Origin: Dyadobacter sp. CY356
GTDB lineage: Bacteria; Bacteroidota; Bacteroidia; Cytophagales; Spirosomataceae
Direction of reading: 5' to 3'
Assembly: GCF_021440195.1 (NCBI RefSeq)
Contig: NZ_JAJTSZ010000007.1
Span: 248,001-312,000 of the forward strand
Length of the DNA: 64,000 bases
Every line of letters begins with the position of its first letter. Position 1 is the stretch's first letter. This document shows, in pieces, positions 36,009-44,944 of this stretch. The position numbers and the translations under genes are program-made. The notes under the pieces are model-generated. The model had not been told where the DNA came from and did no database searches. It saw nothing but the letters and a program-made list of their open reading frames with translations.

Positions 36009-36773
36009 CTAGATTTCTCTGATCCAGATATTACGGAAGCTCGTTGTGTTATTGTGATCCTGTAATTTGATCGGGCCTGGTCCGTGCGGCGTGATCATCG
36101 GTTGTCCAATATAAGGCGTTGTTCCCTGTATCGCTGTATGATTTTGAACCAAAACACCGTTCAAAAGTACTGTGATGTATGGAGGAATAACCATCTGGCC
36201 ATCTTTATTGAAATGAGGTGCAGTGTAAACCACATCATAAGTCTGCCATTCGCCAGGTCCTACAACCGGGTTAACCAACGGCATTGTTTGTTTGTAAATA
36301 GATCCCGCCTGTCCGTTTACATAGGTTGGGTTATTGTAGCTGTCAAGTACCTGAAGCTCATAAATTCCCTGCATAAAAATACCGCTGTTTCCACGTCCCT
36401 GGCTGTTTCCTTCCACTTTTGCAGGAGCACGCCACTCGATATGAAGCTGGTAATCGGAGAAACTTTGTTTGGTAACGATATCACCTTTTTTAGGAGCGCA
36501 GGTTAGAGCACCGTCGGCCACTGTCCAGGGAGCTGGTCCGCCGCCTTCATTGCCTGAAACCCATTGATCAAGATTTTTGCCATCAAACAAAACGATCGCA
36601 TCAGAAGGCGCTGAAAAACCATAACCGGTCGCAGGAGCTTTACCAGGTGTTACGATGCGGGGAACAGGAGTCCATAATTCGCTTGATTCAGGAGTTTGTT
36701 TCGAGGGCTGTAATTGGGCATACGACGCAGCTGTTGTCAATATACCAGCCACAATCATTGTAATTTTTTTCAT
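36009..36773 (-). CDS. DUF1080 family 3-keto-disaccharide hydrolase-like protein
   Basis: A 254-residue secreted protein with signal peptide (to about residue 20) and a concanavalin-like jelly roll of the DUF1080 family. The motifs VLFDGKNLDQWV (about 60-71) and GNSGIFMQGIYELQVLD (about 128-145) are typical. Members bind or hydrolyse 3-keto-glycosides. A short AATCGATT palindrome at 36782 just upstream resembles the half-site of the LacI operators nearby, so it may share their regulon, but the fit is weak. Confidence 0.88.
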   Translation of the reverse strand: MKKITMIVAGILTTAASYAQLQPSKQTPESSELWTPVPRIVTPGKAPATGYGFSAPSDAIVLFDGKNLDQWVSGNEGGGPAPWTVADGALTCAPKKGDIVTKQSFSDYQLHIEWRAPAKVEGNSQGRGNSGIFMQGIYELQVLDSYNNPTYVNGQAGSIYKQTMPLVNPVVGPGEWQTYDVVYTAPHFNKDGQMVIPPYITVLLNGVLVQNHTAIQGTTPYIGQPMITPHGPGPIKLQDHNNTTSFRNIWIREI

Positions 36774-36781
36774 AGATTATC

Positions 36782-36789
36782 AATCGATT
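36782..36789. promoter_or_regulatory. Weak LacI-type operator core (AATCGATT)
   Basis: An 8-base palindrome containing the CG centre seen in the two stronger LacI operators. It lies nine bases before the DUF1080 gene start. The flanking bases do not extend the palindrome. Confidence 0.3.
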
Positions 36790-36969
36790 TTTATTTGGGA
36801 TTATAAGATTCAAAAAGAACTGATTTACTCATAAAATTTATCTTTCAAACTTATTCAATAAGATTTTACGCAGATTAAAACGTCAATTTCGGTCAGAGAT
36901 TTCAAATTTACATGTCTTAAATTGTATAATTAGCACAAATTTTAAAAATATAAATTGCTCTTGTATTTG

Positions 36970-36983
36970 CTAAATCGATTTAT
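36970..36983. promoter_or_regulatory. LacI-type operator before the GH92 gene
   Basis: CTAAATCGATTTAT is a near-palindrome with a central CG, the shape of LacI/GalR-family operators. A close relative (CTAAACCGATTTAG) lies at 40589-40602. The site is 73 bases before the mannosidase start and close to the presumed promoter. Confidence 0.65.
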
Positions 36984-37056
36984 ATCTACTTTTAAGGTAA
37001 GTTAAATGCTGACCTTCAAGGTCATGCCCTTATTTCCTATAAATTTCAATAGTAAA

Positions 37057-39384
37057 ATGACCCTAAAAAAGCTTTTTTCAACTGCTCTTTTTCTGACCTC
37101 GCTAAGTTCTTTTGCGCAAAAAGGAATGGAAAACTTTGTCCCTTATGCACATCCGCTGGTTGGAACAGCCAAAATGGGCCATACTTATCCGGGAGCCACT
37201 GTTCCTTTTGGGATGGTTCAGCTCAGTCCCGATACTGATACTTTGCCTTATGGTGTCAATGGAAAATATAATGCGGATGTGTACAGATTTTGCGCAGGTT
37301 ATCAATATGACAGCAAAACAATTGTAGGTTTCAGCCATACGCATTTCAGTGGAACCGGACATTCGGATCTTGGTGATTTCCTGATCATGCCAACAACGGG
37401 AAAACTCCAATTAAATCCTGGAACGGAAGATAAACCGGAAAGCGGCTACCGCTCGGCTTTTTCTCACAAAAACGAAATTGCAGAGCCTGCCTATTATAAA
37501 GTAAAACTTGACGACCATAATATCACGGCCGAATTAACAGCCAGTAACCGTGTAGGAATGCATCAGTATACCTTTCCAAAATCGGATGAGGCGCACGTGA
37601 TCCTGGATCTGATGGCCGGACTTTATCAATATGACAATAAAAATGTCTGGACTTTTGTGCGGGTTGAAAATGATACTTTGATCACCGGATTTCGTCAGAC
37701 CAATGGCTGGGCGAGAACAAGGATCGTTTATTTCGCGATGACTTTCAGCAAGCCGTTTAAAAATTACGGCACCAGAATTGACGATAAAAATGTCTATAAA
37801 GGTTTCTGGGGCAAATTCGATCAGGCGCATAATTTCCCCGAAGTAGCAGGAAAAAACCTGAAAATGTATTTTGATTTCCAGACTGCCGAAAACGAAAAGA
37901 TCAAGATCAAATTTGCCATTTCGCCGGTAAGTACCGAAGGTGCGTTAGCGAATATGAAAGCAGAAATTCCACATTGGGATTTTGACCGGGTGAAACAGGA
38001 AGGACAAGCGCTTTGGAACAAAGAATTCAATAAAGTGGCGATCAAAGCGATCAATGAAGATGATAAGGTCAATTTTTACACCGCCATGTATCATTCATTT
38101 TTAGGGCCAACAACTTACATGGATGTTGACGGTTCCTACAAAGGAATAGACCAGAACGTTCATAAAACCGATGGTTTCACAAACTATACCAGTTTCTCGC
38201 TCTGGGATACTTACAGAACGCTGCATCCGCTTTTCAATGTTTTGCAGCCCGCCAGAAATGCGGATATGATCAAATCCATGCTGGCGCATTATAACCAAAG
38301 TGTGCATAAAATGCTGCCGGTCTGGTCTCACTATGCCAATGAAAACTGGTGTATGATTGGTTATCATTCGGTGCCGGTTATTGCGGATGCGGTGATCAAA
38401 GGCAATGCAAATTTTGATGTAAACAAAGCACTGGACGCCTGCGTGACCACTGCCAGAAACAATTATTACGACGGACTGAATTACTATATGGAAAAAGGAT
38501 TTGTGCCGGATGACAAAAATTCATCTTCGGTTTCCAAAACTTTGGAATATGCATATGACGACTGGTGTATCGCGCAAATGGCGAAAAAATTGAATCGTAA
38601 TGATATTTATGAAGAGTTCAGCAAACGTGCTGGTAACTACAAAAATGTCTACGATGCTTCAATTGGTTTCATGCGTCCTAAATTAAATGATGGCTCATGG
38701 AGAAAAAACTTTGATCCGCTGGATACGCACGGCCAGGGTTTTATTGAAGGAAATTCCTGGAATTACAGCTTGTATGTGCCGCAGGCACCAGCAGATATGA
38801 TCGAGCTCATGGGTGGAAAGAAACGTTTCACGGCACATCTGGATTCGCTTTTCAGTATGAATTTGCCTGATAAATATTTTGAGAATACAGAAGATATTTC
38901 CCGTGACGGCATTATTGGAAATTATGTTCACGGAAACGAACCTTCTCATCATGTGGCGTATTTGTACAACTGGCTTGATCAACCCTGGAAAACAGAGGAA
39001 AAAACCAGAATGATTTTGAAAGCGATGTACAAATCTTCGGTAGACGGTTTGGGTGGGAATGATGATTTCGGGCAAATGAGTGCCTGGTTTATTTTCAGTT
39101 CACTGGGTTTTTATCCGGTTGCACCTGGTTCAGATCAATATATTTTCACCAGCCCGACGGTACAAAATGCCAGGCTTAATCTTGAAAACGGTAAAACTTT
39201 TGAAATTGACGTAAAAGACCAGAGCGATAAAAATGTCTACATTCAAAAAATTGAGCTAAATGGTAAAGTCCTGACCCGCAACTACATTACCCATTCCGAA
39301 ATTATGGAAGGTGGCAAGATCAACTTCGTGATGGGTGCCAGGCCAAACAAGAAAAGAGTGGTGATGGAATCAGTTAAGAAATGA
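37057..39384 (+). CDS. GH92 alpha-1,2-mannosidase-like protein
   Basis: A 775-residue secreted glycoside hydrolase of family GH92, an exo-acting, calcium-dependent, inverting alpha-mannosidase family. The start at 37057 is preferred because the protein then opens with MTLKKL and a signal peptide ending SFAQ; the earlier in-frame ATG at 37006 would place extra residues before it. Motifs include GTAKMGHTYPGATVPFGM-type substrate loop, the GFSHTHFSGTGHSD region and the C-terminal GGNDDFGQMSAW-YFPV catalytic block. It begins the carbohydrate locus, followed by the LacI regulator 114 bases downstream. It probably trims mannose from imported or surface glycans. Confidence 0.92.
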   Translation: MTLKKLFSTALFLTSLSSFAQKGMENFVPYAHPLVGTAKMGHTYPGATVPFGMVQLSPDTDTLPYGVNGKYNADVYRFCAGYQYDSKTIVGFSHTHFSGTGHSDLGDFLIMPTTGKLQLNPGTEDKPESGYRSAFSHKNEIAEPAYYKVKLDDHNITAELTASNRVGMHQYTFPKSDEAHVILDLMAGLYQYDNKNVWTFVRVENDTLITGFRQTNGWARTRIVYFAMTFSKPFKNYGTRIDDKNVYKGFWGKFDQAHNFPEVAGKNLKMYFDFQTAENEKIKIKFAISPVSTEGALANMKAEIPHWDFDRVKQEGQALWNKEFNKVAIKAINEDDKVNFYTAMYHSFLGPTTYMDVDGSYKGIDQNVHKTDGFTNYTSFSLWDTYRTLHPLFNVLQPARNADMIKSMLAHYNQSVHKMLPVWSHYANENWCMIGYHSVPVIADAVIKGNANFDVNKALDACVTTARNNYYDGLNYYMEKGFVPDDKNSSSVSKTLEYAYDDWCIAQMAKKLNRNDIYEEFSKRAGNYKNVYDASIGFMRPKLNDGSWRKNFDPLDTHGQGFIEGNSWNYSLYVPQAPADMIELMGGKKRFTAHLDSLFSMNLPDKYFENTEDISRDGIIGNYVHGNEPSHHVAYLYNWLDQPWKTEEKTRMILKAMYKSSVDGLGGNDDFGQMSAWFIFSSLGFYPVAPGSDQYIFTSPTVQNARLNLENGKTFEIDVKDQSDKNVYIQKIELNGKVLTRNYITHSEIMEGGKINFVMGARPNKKRVVMESVKK

Positions 39385-39498
39385 TTGTGTATATTGCTTT
39401 CTGGTTTTTTTATATAAAAATATAGGAATAGAAATTCATTGGAAGCTGAGGTTTCCGGTGAATTTTTATTTTGCATAATTAACGCCCGCCGTTTAAAA

Positions 39499-40521
39499 AT
39501 GAGTAAAAAACTTTCCATACGGGATATAGGAAAAGAATTGGGGATATCAATTACAACGGTTTCTTTCATTCTGAACGGTAAGGCCAAGGAAAAAAGAATC
39601 AGTGAAGCACTTACTGAAAAGGTTTTGAAGTTCGTCGAAGAGGTGAATTTCAAACCCAATATGATGGCACAGGGATTACGGACCGGCAAATCGAAAATTA
39701 TCTGCCTGATGGTGGAAGATATTTCCAATAACCTTCTTTTTGCCCAGGTTGCCAGACTGATCGAGGAAGAGGCGCATAATCAAGGTTACCGGATTATTTA
39801 TTGCAGCACAGATAACAAAACAGAAAAGGCCATAGAACTGATCCGGCTTTTCCGCGACCGGTCGATTGACGGATTTATTATCACGCCTCCCGAGGGAATC
39901 GAAGATGAAATTCAATCATTGATTGACGAGGATATACCAGTCGTTTTGATTGACAGAAACCTTCCGAAATTAAAATGCAATTATGTCGGGATTGAAAATC
40001 TTAATAGCAGCTGCCAGGCAATTAACCATTTAATTACAAATGGTTTTAAAAATATTGCTTTTGTTTCGATTGAATCTGATCAGATGCAAATGGCTGACCG
40101 TGAAGGTGGTTATGAAAAAGCTGTGAAAGATGCCGGACTTAAAACCTTTGTCAAAAAACTAAATTTTTATAACGGCGAAGAACAAAATGTTAACGAGATC
40201 GCTTCTTTTTTAAGTACGAACAAAGAAATTGACGCAGTTTTCTTCTCCACCAACTATATCGGTGTCTGGGGTTTGCAGGCGATTAAAAGTCTGAAACTCA
40301 ATATTCCCAATGATATTGCCGTCGTTTCATTTGACGATCAGGATCTTTTTAAATTTTACAGTCCCTCTATTACCGTTGTGGCGCAGCCTGTGCCGGAGCT
40401 TTCCACGCACATTATCAGGCTTATGCTGAACGCTTTAAAAGAAAAGGATATTAACATTCACGAGATTATTCTTCCAGCCCAACTGATCATCAGGGATTCT
40501 TCAACAAAAACGGCGTCTTAA
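39499..40521 (+). CDS. LacI-family transcriptional regulator
   Basis: A 340-residue regulator: N-terminal LacI helix-turn-helix (SIRDIGKELGISITTVSFIL, about 5-24) and a periplasmic-binding-protein-like ligand domain. The start at ATG 39499 is preferred; a longer frame from 39439 adds an untypical tail. The gene sits between the GH92 gene and the DUF1080/PA14 gene. Operators with a CG centre lie in front of both, so I infer that it represses the sugar genes in the absence of a mannoside or similar inducer. Confidence 0.92.
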   Translation: MSKKLSIRDIGKELGISITTVSFILNGKAKEKRISEALTEKVLKFVEEVNFKPNMMAQGLRTGKSKIICLMVEDISNNLLFAQVARLIEEEAHNQGYRIIYCSTDNKTEKAIELIRLFRDRSIDGFIITPPEGIEDEIQSLIDEDIPVVLIDRNLPKLKCNYVGIENLNSSCQAINHLITNGFKNIAFVSIESDQMQMADREGGYEKAVKDAGLKTFVKKLNFYNGEEQNVNEIASFLSTNKEIDAVFFSTNYIGVWGLQAIKSLKLNIPNDIAVVSFDDQDLFKFYSPSITVVAQPVPELSTHIIRLMLNALKEKDINIHEIILPAQLIIRDSSTKTAS

Positions 40522-40588
40522 AATTCATCCTGCCGGAGGTAATTTTCATACTACCTGTTGAAAAATTATTAATATCTAAGTAAGTTTG

Positions 40589-40602
40589 CTAAACCGATTT
40601 AG
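40589..40602. promoter_or_regulatory. LacI-type operator before the DUF1080/PA14 gene
   Basis: CTAAACCGATTTAG is palindromic except for one pair and has the central CG. It closely matches the site before GH92 (36970-36983), supporting control by the linked LacI. Confidence 0.7.
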
Positions 40603-40693
40603 TGTTGATAACTAAAATCACCTTGCAAATTCCTCTGAATAGTAACCTGAAATCATCAAGATATAATTATTCCTAACGTTTAGCTTTTTCCGG

Positions 40694-40738
40694 CAGATCC
40701 AACGGCGGTTTATTTTAACAACCTGCAAGTTGGATCTG
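40694..40738. terminator. Stem-loop after lacI
   Basis: CAGATCCAAC and GTTGGATCTG form a perfect ten-base-pair stem around a 25-base loop. No clear T-run follows, so it may be an RNA structure or a weak terminator. Confidence 0.4.
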
Positions 40739-40944
40739 TTAATTTGCAATGAATTCGCATTTTGATTTTTATAAGAATCAGGATTGCAATTACTTCGCCC
40801 CGAAATCTGGCTTATGCATTATGAAATAGTATGTTAAAATGAATGAGATTGATTTTTCAGCAGAAAAGAAATGTGATTTTCCCGATTCTTATATCGTAAT
40901 TTGTACCTCTTTTTATCTATAAACCTATTAAGCTTACTTTTTGT

Positions 40945-42795
40945 ATGTTTAAACCTAACAGTTTCTTTTTACAATTTATCGCCTGGGGTCTGGGAGTGAT
41001 AGCCGTGCAATCTGCTTTTGCACAGGAGGCTATTCCTCTTAACGACCTAAGCGCATTTACGAACAAAGCCGGCAATTGGAAAATTGTGGGCGACGCCTCT
41101 GTTGATATTTCCAAAGTCAATGTTTTGAATACCAAACCTGGTAAAGGAGTTTTAGCCTCTATTCACGAAAAAGGAAAGTACGGTCAGGAATACGAATTAA
41201 TCTCCAATTTCAAACATGGAGATCTGGATATTGAAATGGATTTTATGTTGACAAAAGAATCCAATTCAGGTATTTATCTGCAAGGCAATTATGAAGTTCA
41301 GCTATTTGATAGCTGGGGTAAAAAAACGGCTAAGTATAACGACAACGGCGGAATTTACGAACGCTGGAATGATTCAAAACCAGAAGGCGAAAAAGGTTAC
41401 GAAGGTTATGCACCTCGTTTCAATGTAGCCAAAGCTCCTGGTTTGTGGCAAAATATCAAAATTTCTTACCAGGCTCCGCGTTTCGATGCCGCCGGAAAGA
41501 AAATTTCTAACGCTGTGTTTTTGAAAATTATTCTGAACGGCGTTCTTATCCATGAAAATGTAGCAGTGAGCGGCCCGACACGTGGTTCTCTTACAGCAGA
41601 AGACGTTGCGATGGGGCCTATCCGTATCCAGGGGGATCACGGTTCACTGGCGATCAAAAACATTGTGATCAATAATTTTGACAAAAAACCGGGAACGTTA
41701 TCAGACCTTACTTATAAGACTTATTACGGAAATCTTTCTGATAAAGAAGATCTTTCAAAACAAAAAGTAGCGGAATCCGGAAAAACGGATGCGCTTACCT
41801 GGGAGATTTTGAAAGAAGCTAATAACTACTCTTTCGTTTACAACGGAAAATATAACGCACCCACAGCCGGTGATTATAATTTCAGATTGCAGGCCGCTGG
41901 AAATTCTTACCTGAAAATTGATGGAAAAGATGTTTTACCACTGGAAAGCAGAGACAATAACGGCTTCCGTCAGGCAAAAACTACGTTAGCTGCCGGCACG
42001 CATAATATTGAGCTTTTCAACAACAAAACAGAAGGCTGGATGAAACCGGTTCTTGGACTTTGGGTTTCCGGCCCTGGTTTCAGAGAAACTTCTTTGAATA
42101 CTTTAAGCTCCGGCGCAACGGGTGGTGGCGTGGACCCTATCCTGGTTACGGCCAACACCAATACGGTTATGCGCAGTTTTATGGATTTCAAAAAAACACC
42201 TGCTGCAAAAAATATCCGTATTGTACATGCAGTTTCAGTAGGAAGTCCTTCTAATCTGCATTATACCTATGACCTTGAAAAAGGCGCGGTTTTGCAGGTT
42301 TGGCGTGGAGAATTTCTTGATGCAACACCAATGTGGCACGACCGCGGTGATGGTTCATCCCGTCCACGTGGCAGCGTTACGCTTTTAGGAAATGATATGT
42401 TGCTTGGAAAAATCAACGGACAATCTGCCTGGGTGGCAGATACTACCGGAAGCGGCTACCGTCCAAAAGGATATTCACTGGATGATACGGATGCGCCTAC
42501 ATTCAATTACATCGCTTTCGGTTCTCCGGTTTCTGATCATCTTTCAGTAGTGAATAACCAATATTTCGAACGCGAAGTAAAAGTTGCTAATCCTGTAAAA
42601 GATCTTGTAGCGAAACTGGCAGAAGGTACTTCAATTGAAAAAGTTTCAGAAGGACTTTACGCGGTTAACAACAAATCGTATTTTATCCAGATTACCGACA
42701 AAACGGTGAAACCTGAGATCAGAACGGTTAATGGAAACCAGGAACTGATTGTTCCGGTGAAAAACGGAGATCTGAAATATGCCATCTTATTCTAA
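40945..42795 (+). CDS. DUF1080 and PA14-like secreted protein
   Basis: A 616-residue secreted protein. The signal peptide ends near AFAQ (residue 27). The N-terminal half (about 30-245) is a DUF1080 jelly roll with NSGIYLQGNYEVQLFDSWG, the middle (about 255-370) resembles a PA14 carbohydrate-binding module (NAPTAGDYNFRLQAAGNSYLKIDG), and the end is unrecognised. It probably binds or opens a 3-keto-sugar. The downstream cytochrome gene follows 34 bases after its stop, giving an operon. Confidence 0.88.
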   Translation: MFKPNSFFLQFIAWGLGVIAVQSAFAQEAIPLNDLSAFTNKAGNWKIVGDASVDISKVNVLNTKPGKGVLASIHEKGKYGQEYELISNFKHGDLDIEMDFMLTKESNSGIYLQGNYEVQLFDSWGKKTAKYNDNGGIYERWNDSKPEGEKGYEGYAPRFNVAKAPGLWQNIKISYQAPRFDAAGKKISNAVFLKIILNGVLIHENVAVSGPTRGSLTAEDVAMGPIRIQGDHGSLAIKNIVINNFDKKPGTLSDLTYKTYYGNLSDKEDLSKQKVAESGKTDALTWEILKEANNYSFVYNGKYNAPTAGDYNFRLQAAGNSYLKIDGKDVLPLESRDNNGFRQAKTTLAAGTHNIELFNNKTEGWMKPVLGLWVSGPGFRETSLNTLSSGATGGGVDPILVTANTNTVMRSFMDFKKTPAAKNIRIVHAVSVGSPSNLHYTYDLEKGAVLQVWRGEFLDATPMWHDRGDGSSRPRGSVTLLGNDMLLGKINGQSAWVADTTGSGYRPKGYSLDDTDAPTFNYIAFGSPVSDHLSVVNNQYFEREVKVANPVKDLVAKLAEGTSIEKVSEGLYAVNNKSYFIQITDKTVKPEIRTVNGNQELIVPVKNGDLKYAILF

Positions 42796-42829
42796 TTAAA
42801 GTAATCAAAGCTATAAGCTGATAATAACA

Positions 42830-44773
42830 ATGAAAAAAATTGCTCAAATAGCATTAATCATTTTGGCGGCTCTACCGATGGTAAAAGCTCAGGAATCGCC
42901 AAAAGAGGAAGATTTTTACAAGATCATCACGCCGCCGATTCCCGAGGGAATTGTGTTGGAAGTTGGTGGTTTGACCAGTTTGCCAAACGGATCTTTGGGA
43001 ATTTCAACCCGCCGTGGAGATGTCTGGATCGTGGATAATCCTACTAGCCGTACGCCTTATTTCAGAAAATTCGCAACGGGTTTGCACGAAATCCTTGGTC
43101 TTGCTTACAAAGACGGTGTTTTGTATTGCGCGCAACGTGGTGAACTGACAAAACTGATCGACAAAAACGGTGATGGAAAAGCGGATGTTTATGAAACAGT
43201 TTACGCCTGGCCATTATCAGGGCATTACCATGAATATTCTTTTGGACCGAAAGTTGCTCCGGACGGAAGCTTTTTCGTAAGTGGAAACGTAGCTTTTGGT
43301 GACGAAGAATGGTGGAGAGGCGAAAGCCGTGTTCCGGGCCGCGGATGGATTTTCCGTATCACGCCGGATGGAAAGTTTGAGCCATACGCAACAGGCGTTC
43401 GCTCTCCTGCGGGTATCAGTATGCTCGCCGGCGAACTTTGGTATACAGATAACCAGGGTGACTGGATGGGAACTGGTGGCGTTTTCCCTGTTAAAAAAGG
43501 TGGATTTATGGGACATCCGGCTGGTCTGAAATGGGCTGAACTACCAAATTCTCCTGTTAAATTGACTGAAAAACAATTCTTCGCGGAACGCGATAACCGT
43601 CAGGAAAGAGATGCAAATAACCGTGCGATCAAACCTGAAAATACAAGAAAAGAAGAGCCTCAGTTTTTATATCAACTGAAAGAAAAATATCCTATGGTTC
43701 AGCTTCCGGCTGTTTGGTTGCCTTATGGTGTTCACGGAGTTTCTACTTCTGAACTGATTATGGATGAAACAAAAGGAGGCTTCGGTCCATTTACCGGCCA
43801 GGTTTTTGTTGGTGACCAGGGACAAAGTAACATCATGCGTCTGGTACTTGAAAAAGTAAAAGGTGAATATCAGGGTGCTTCTATCGGATTCCGCAGCGGA
43901 TTCCAGTCGGGCGTTTTGCGTATGGCTTTTGACAAGGATGGTTCTATGTTCGTGGGTGAAACAAACCGTGGATGGGGTTCGGCAGGTGATGCCAATCAGG
44001 GATTGCAGCGTTTGGTTTGGAATGGAAAAATGCCGTTTGAAATGTATACTGTGAAGGCACAGCCTGATGGTTTTGAAATTGAATTCACTATGCCGGTTGA
44101 CCGCAAATCTGCGGAAGATCTTGATTCTTACAAAGTGAGCAGCTATTTATACAAACACTATCCTGTATACGGAAGTCCTCCGATCAATCCGGAAGAAGTA
44201 AATGTGAAGGGTGTGAAAGTATCAGAAGATGGCAAAAAAGTGAGAATCGTACTGGATGGAATGCGTCAGTATTACGTGCATAAAATTCAGCTTGAAGGTG
44301 TACGTGCTGCCGGAAATTACTGGTCACTGGTTCACCCGGACGCATACTATACTTTAAACAACATCCCTGACGGTGAGAAATTGAAATCTGCTGATTTGAA
44401 AACATCCAGATCAGGAAACGTGAAAGCAACAGAAGCCGCACCGGTAAAAGAACATATTTCTCCGGATGGAAAAGGAAAAGCTGCACCGGCAAAAACAGCC
44501 TCAGCTTCAAAAGCACCAACATGGGAAGAAGTAAAACCATTGCTTACTAAAAATACATGTCTGGCTTGTCATGCAACCGACAAAAAAGTAGTTGGCCCGG
44601 CTTATGTTGATGTTGCGAAACGTAAGTATACCAATCAGCAGATTGTTGATTTGATCTACGCTCCAAAACCTGAAAACTGGCCTGATTTTGCGACACCAAT
44701 GGCTCCAATGCCACAGGTTCCAAAAGGAGACGCGATGAAAATTGCTGCCTGGATCAACTCTTTGGCAAAATAA
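42830..44773 (+). CDS. Propeller oxidoreductase-like protein with C-terminal cytochrome c
   Basis: A 647-residue secreted protein with signal peptide (to about residue 20). A sorbosone/glucose-dehydrogenase-like beta-propeller fills most of the chain (about 35-400), followed by a linker and a class I cytochrome c with CLACH (Cys577, Cys580, His581) and the axial Met near the MAPMPQVP motif. It could pass electrons from sugar oxidation to the respiratory chain. It follows the DUF1080/PA14 gene by 34 bases. It is a shorter relative of the HEAT-containing protein at 13580. Confidence 0.88.
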   Translation: MKKIAQIALIILAALPMVKAQESPKEEDFYKIITPPIPEGIVLEVGGLTSLPNGSLGISTRRGDVWIVDNPTSRTPYFRKFATGLHEILGLAYKDGVLYCAQRGELTKLIDKNGDGKADVYETVYAWPLSGHYHEYSFGPKVAPDGSFFVSGNVAFGDEEWWRGESRVPGRGWIFRITPDGKFEPYATGVRSPAGISMLAGELWYTDNQGDWMGTGGVFPVKKGGFMGHPAGLKWAELPNSPVKLTEKQFFAERDNRQERDANNRAIKPENTRKEEPQFLYQLKEKYPMVQLPAVWLPYGVHGVSTSELIMDETKGGFGPFTGQVFVGDQGQSNIMRLVLEKVKGEYQGASIGFRSGFQSGVLRMAFDKDGSMFVGETNRGWGSAGDANQGLQRLVWNGKMPFEMYTVKAQPDGFEIEFTMPVDRKSAEDLDSYKVSSYLYKHYPVYGSPPINPEEVNVKGVKVSEDGKKVRIVLDGMRQYYVHKIQLEGVRAAGNYWSLVHPDAYYTLNNIPDGEKLKSADLKTSRSGNVKATEAAPVKEHISPDGKGKAAPAKTASASKAPTWEEVKPLLTKNTCLACHATDKKVVGPAYVDVAKRKYTNQQIVDLIYAPKPENWPDFATPMAPMPQVPKGDAMKIAAWINSLAK

Positions 44774-44795
44774 CAAATCTGAAAAATATTACTGG

Positions 44796-44830
44796 CAGGT
44801 CACTTCTTCATTGAGGTGGCCTGTTTTTTT
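44796..44830 (+). terminator. Intrinsic terminator after the cytochrome gene
   Basis: CAGGTCAC and GTGGCCTG pair with one G-T and are followed by a run of seven T. It ends the carbohydrate operon. Confidence 0.85.
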
Positions 44831-44944
44831 GTGATTTAAACGGAAAACAGCATTCTTTAAAATACAGGGAAAATGCATTCTTTGGAAAACTAAACGTTTT
44901 TTTCGCAAAATTGCGTTAGTAATCAATACCATGATCAATTTATA

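Larger units (their letters stand above)
40522..40944. other. Intergenic region holding the second LacI operator
   Basis: About 420 bases between lacI and the DUF1080/PA14 gene. It contains the operator at 40589-40602 and a stem-loop at 40694-40738; nothing codes in it. Confidence 0.6.
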
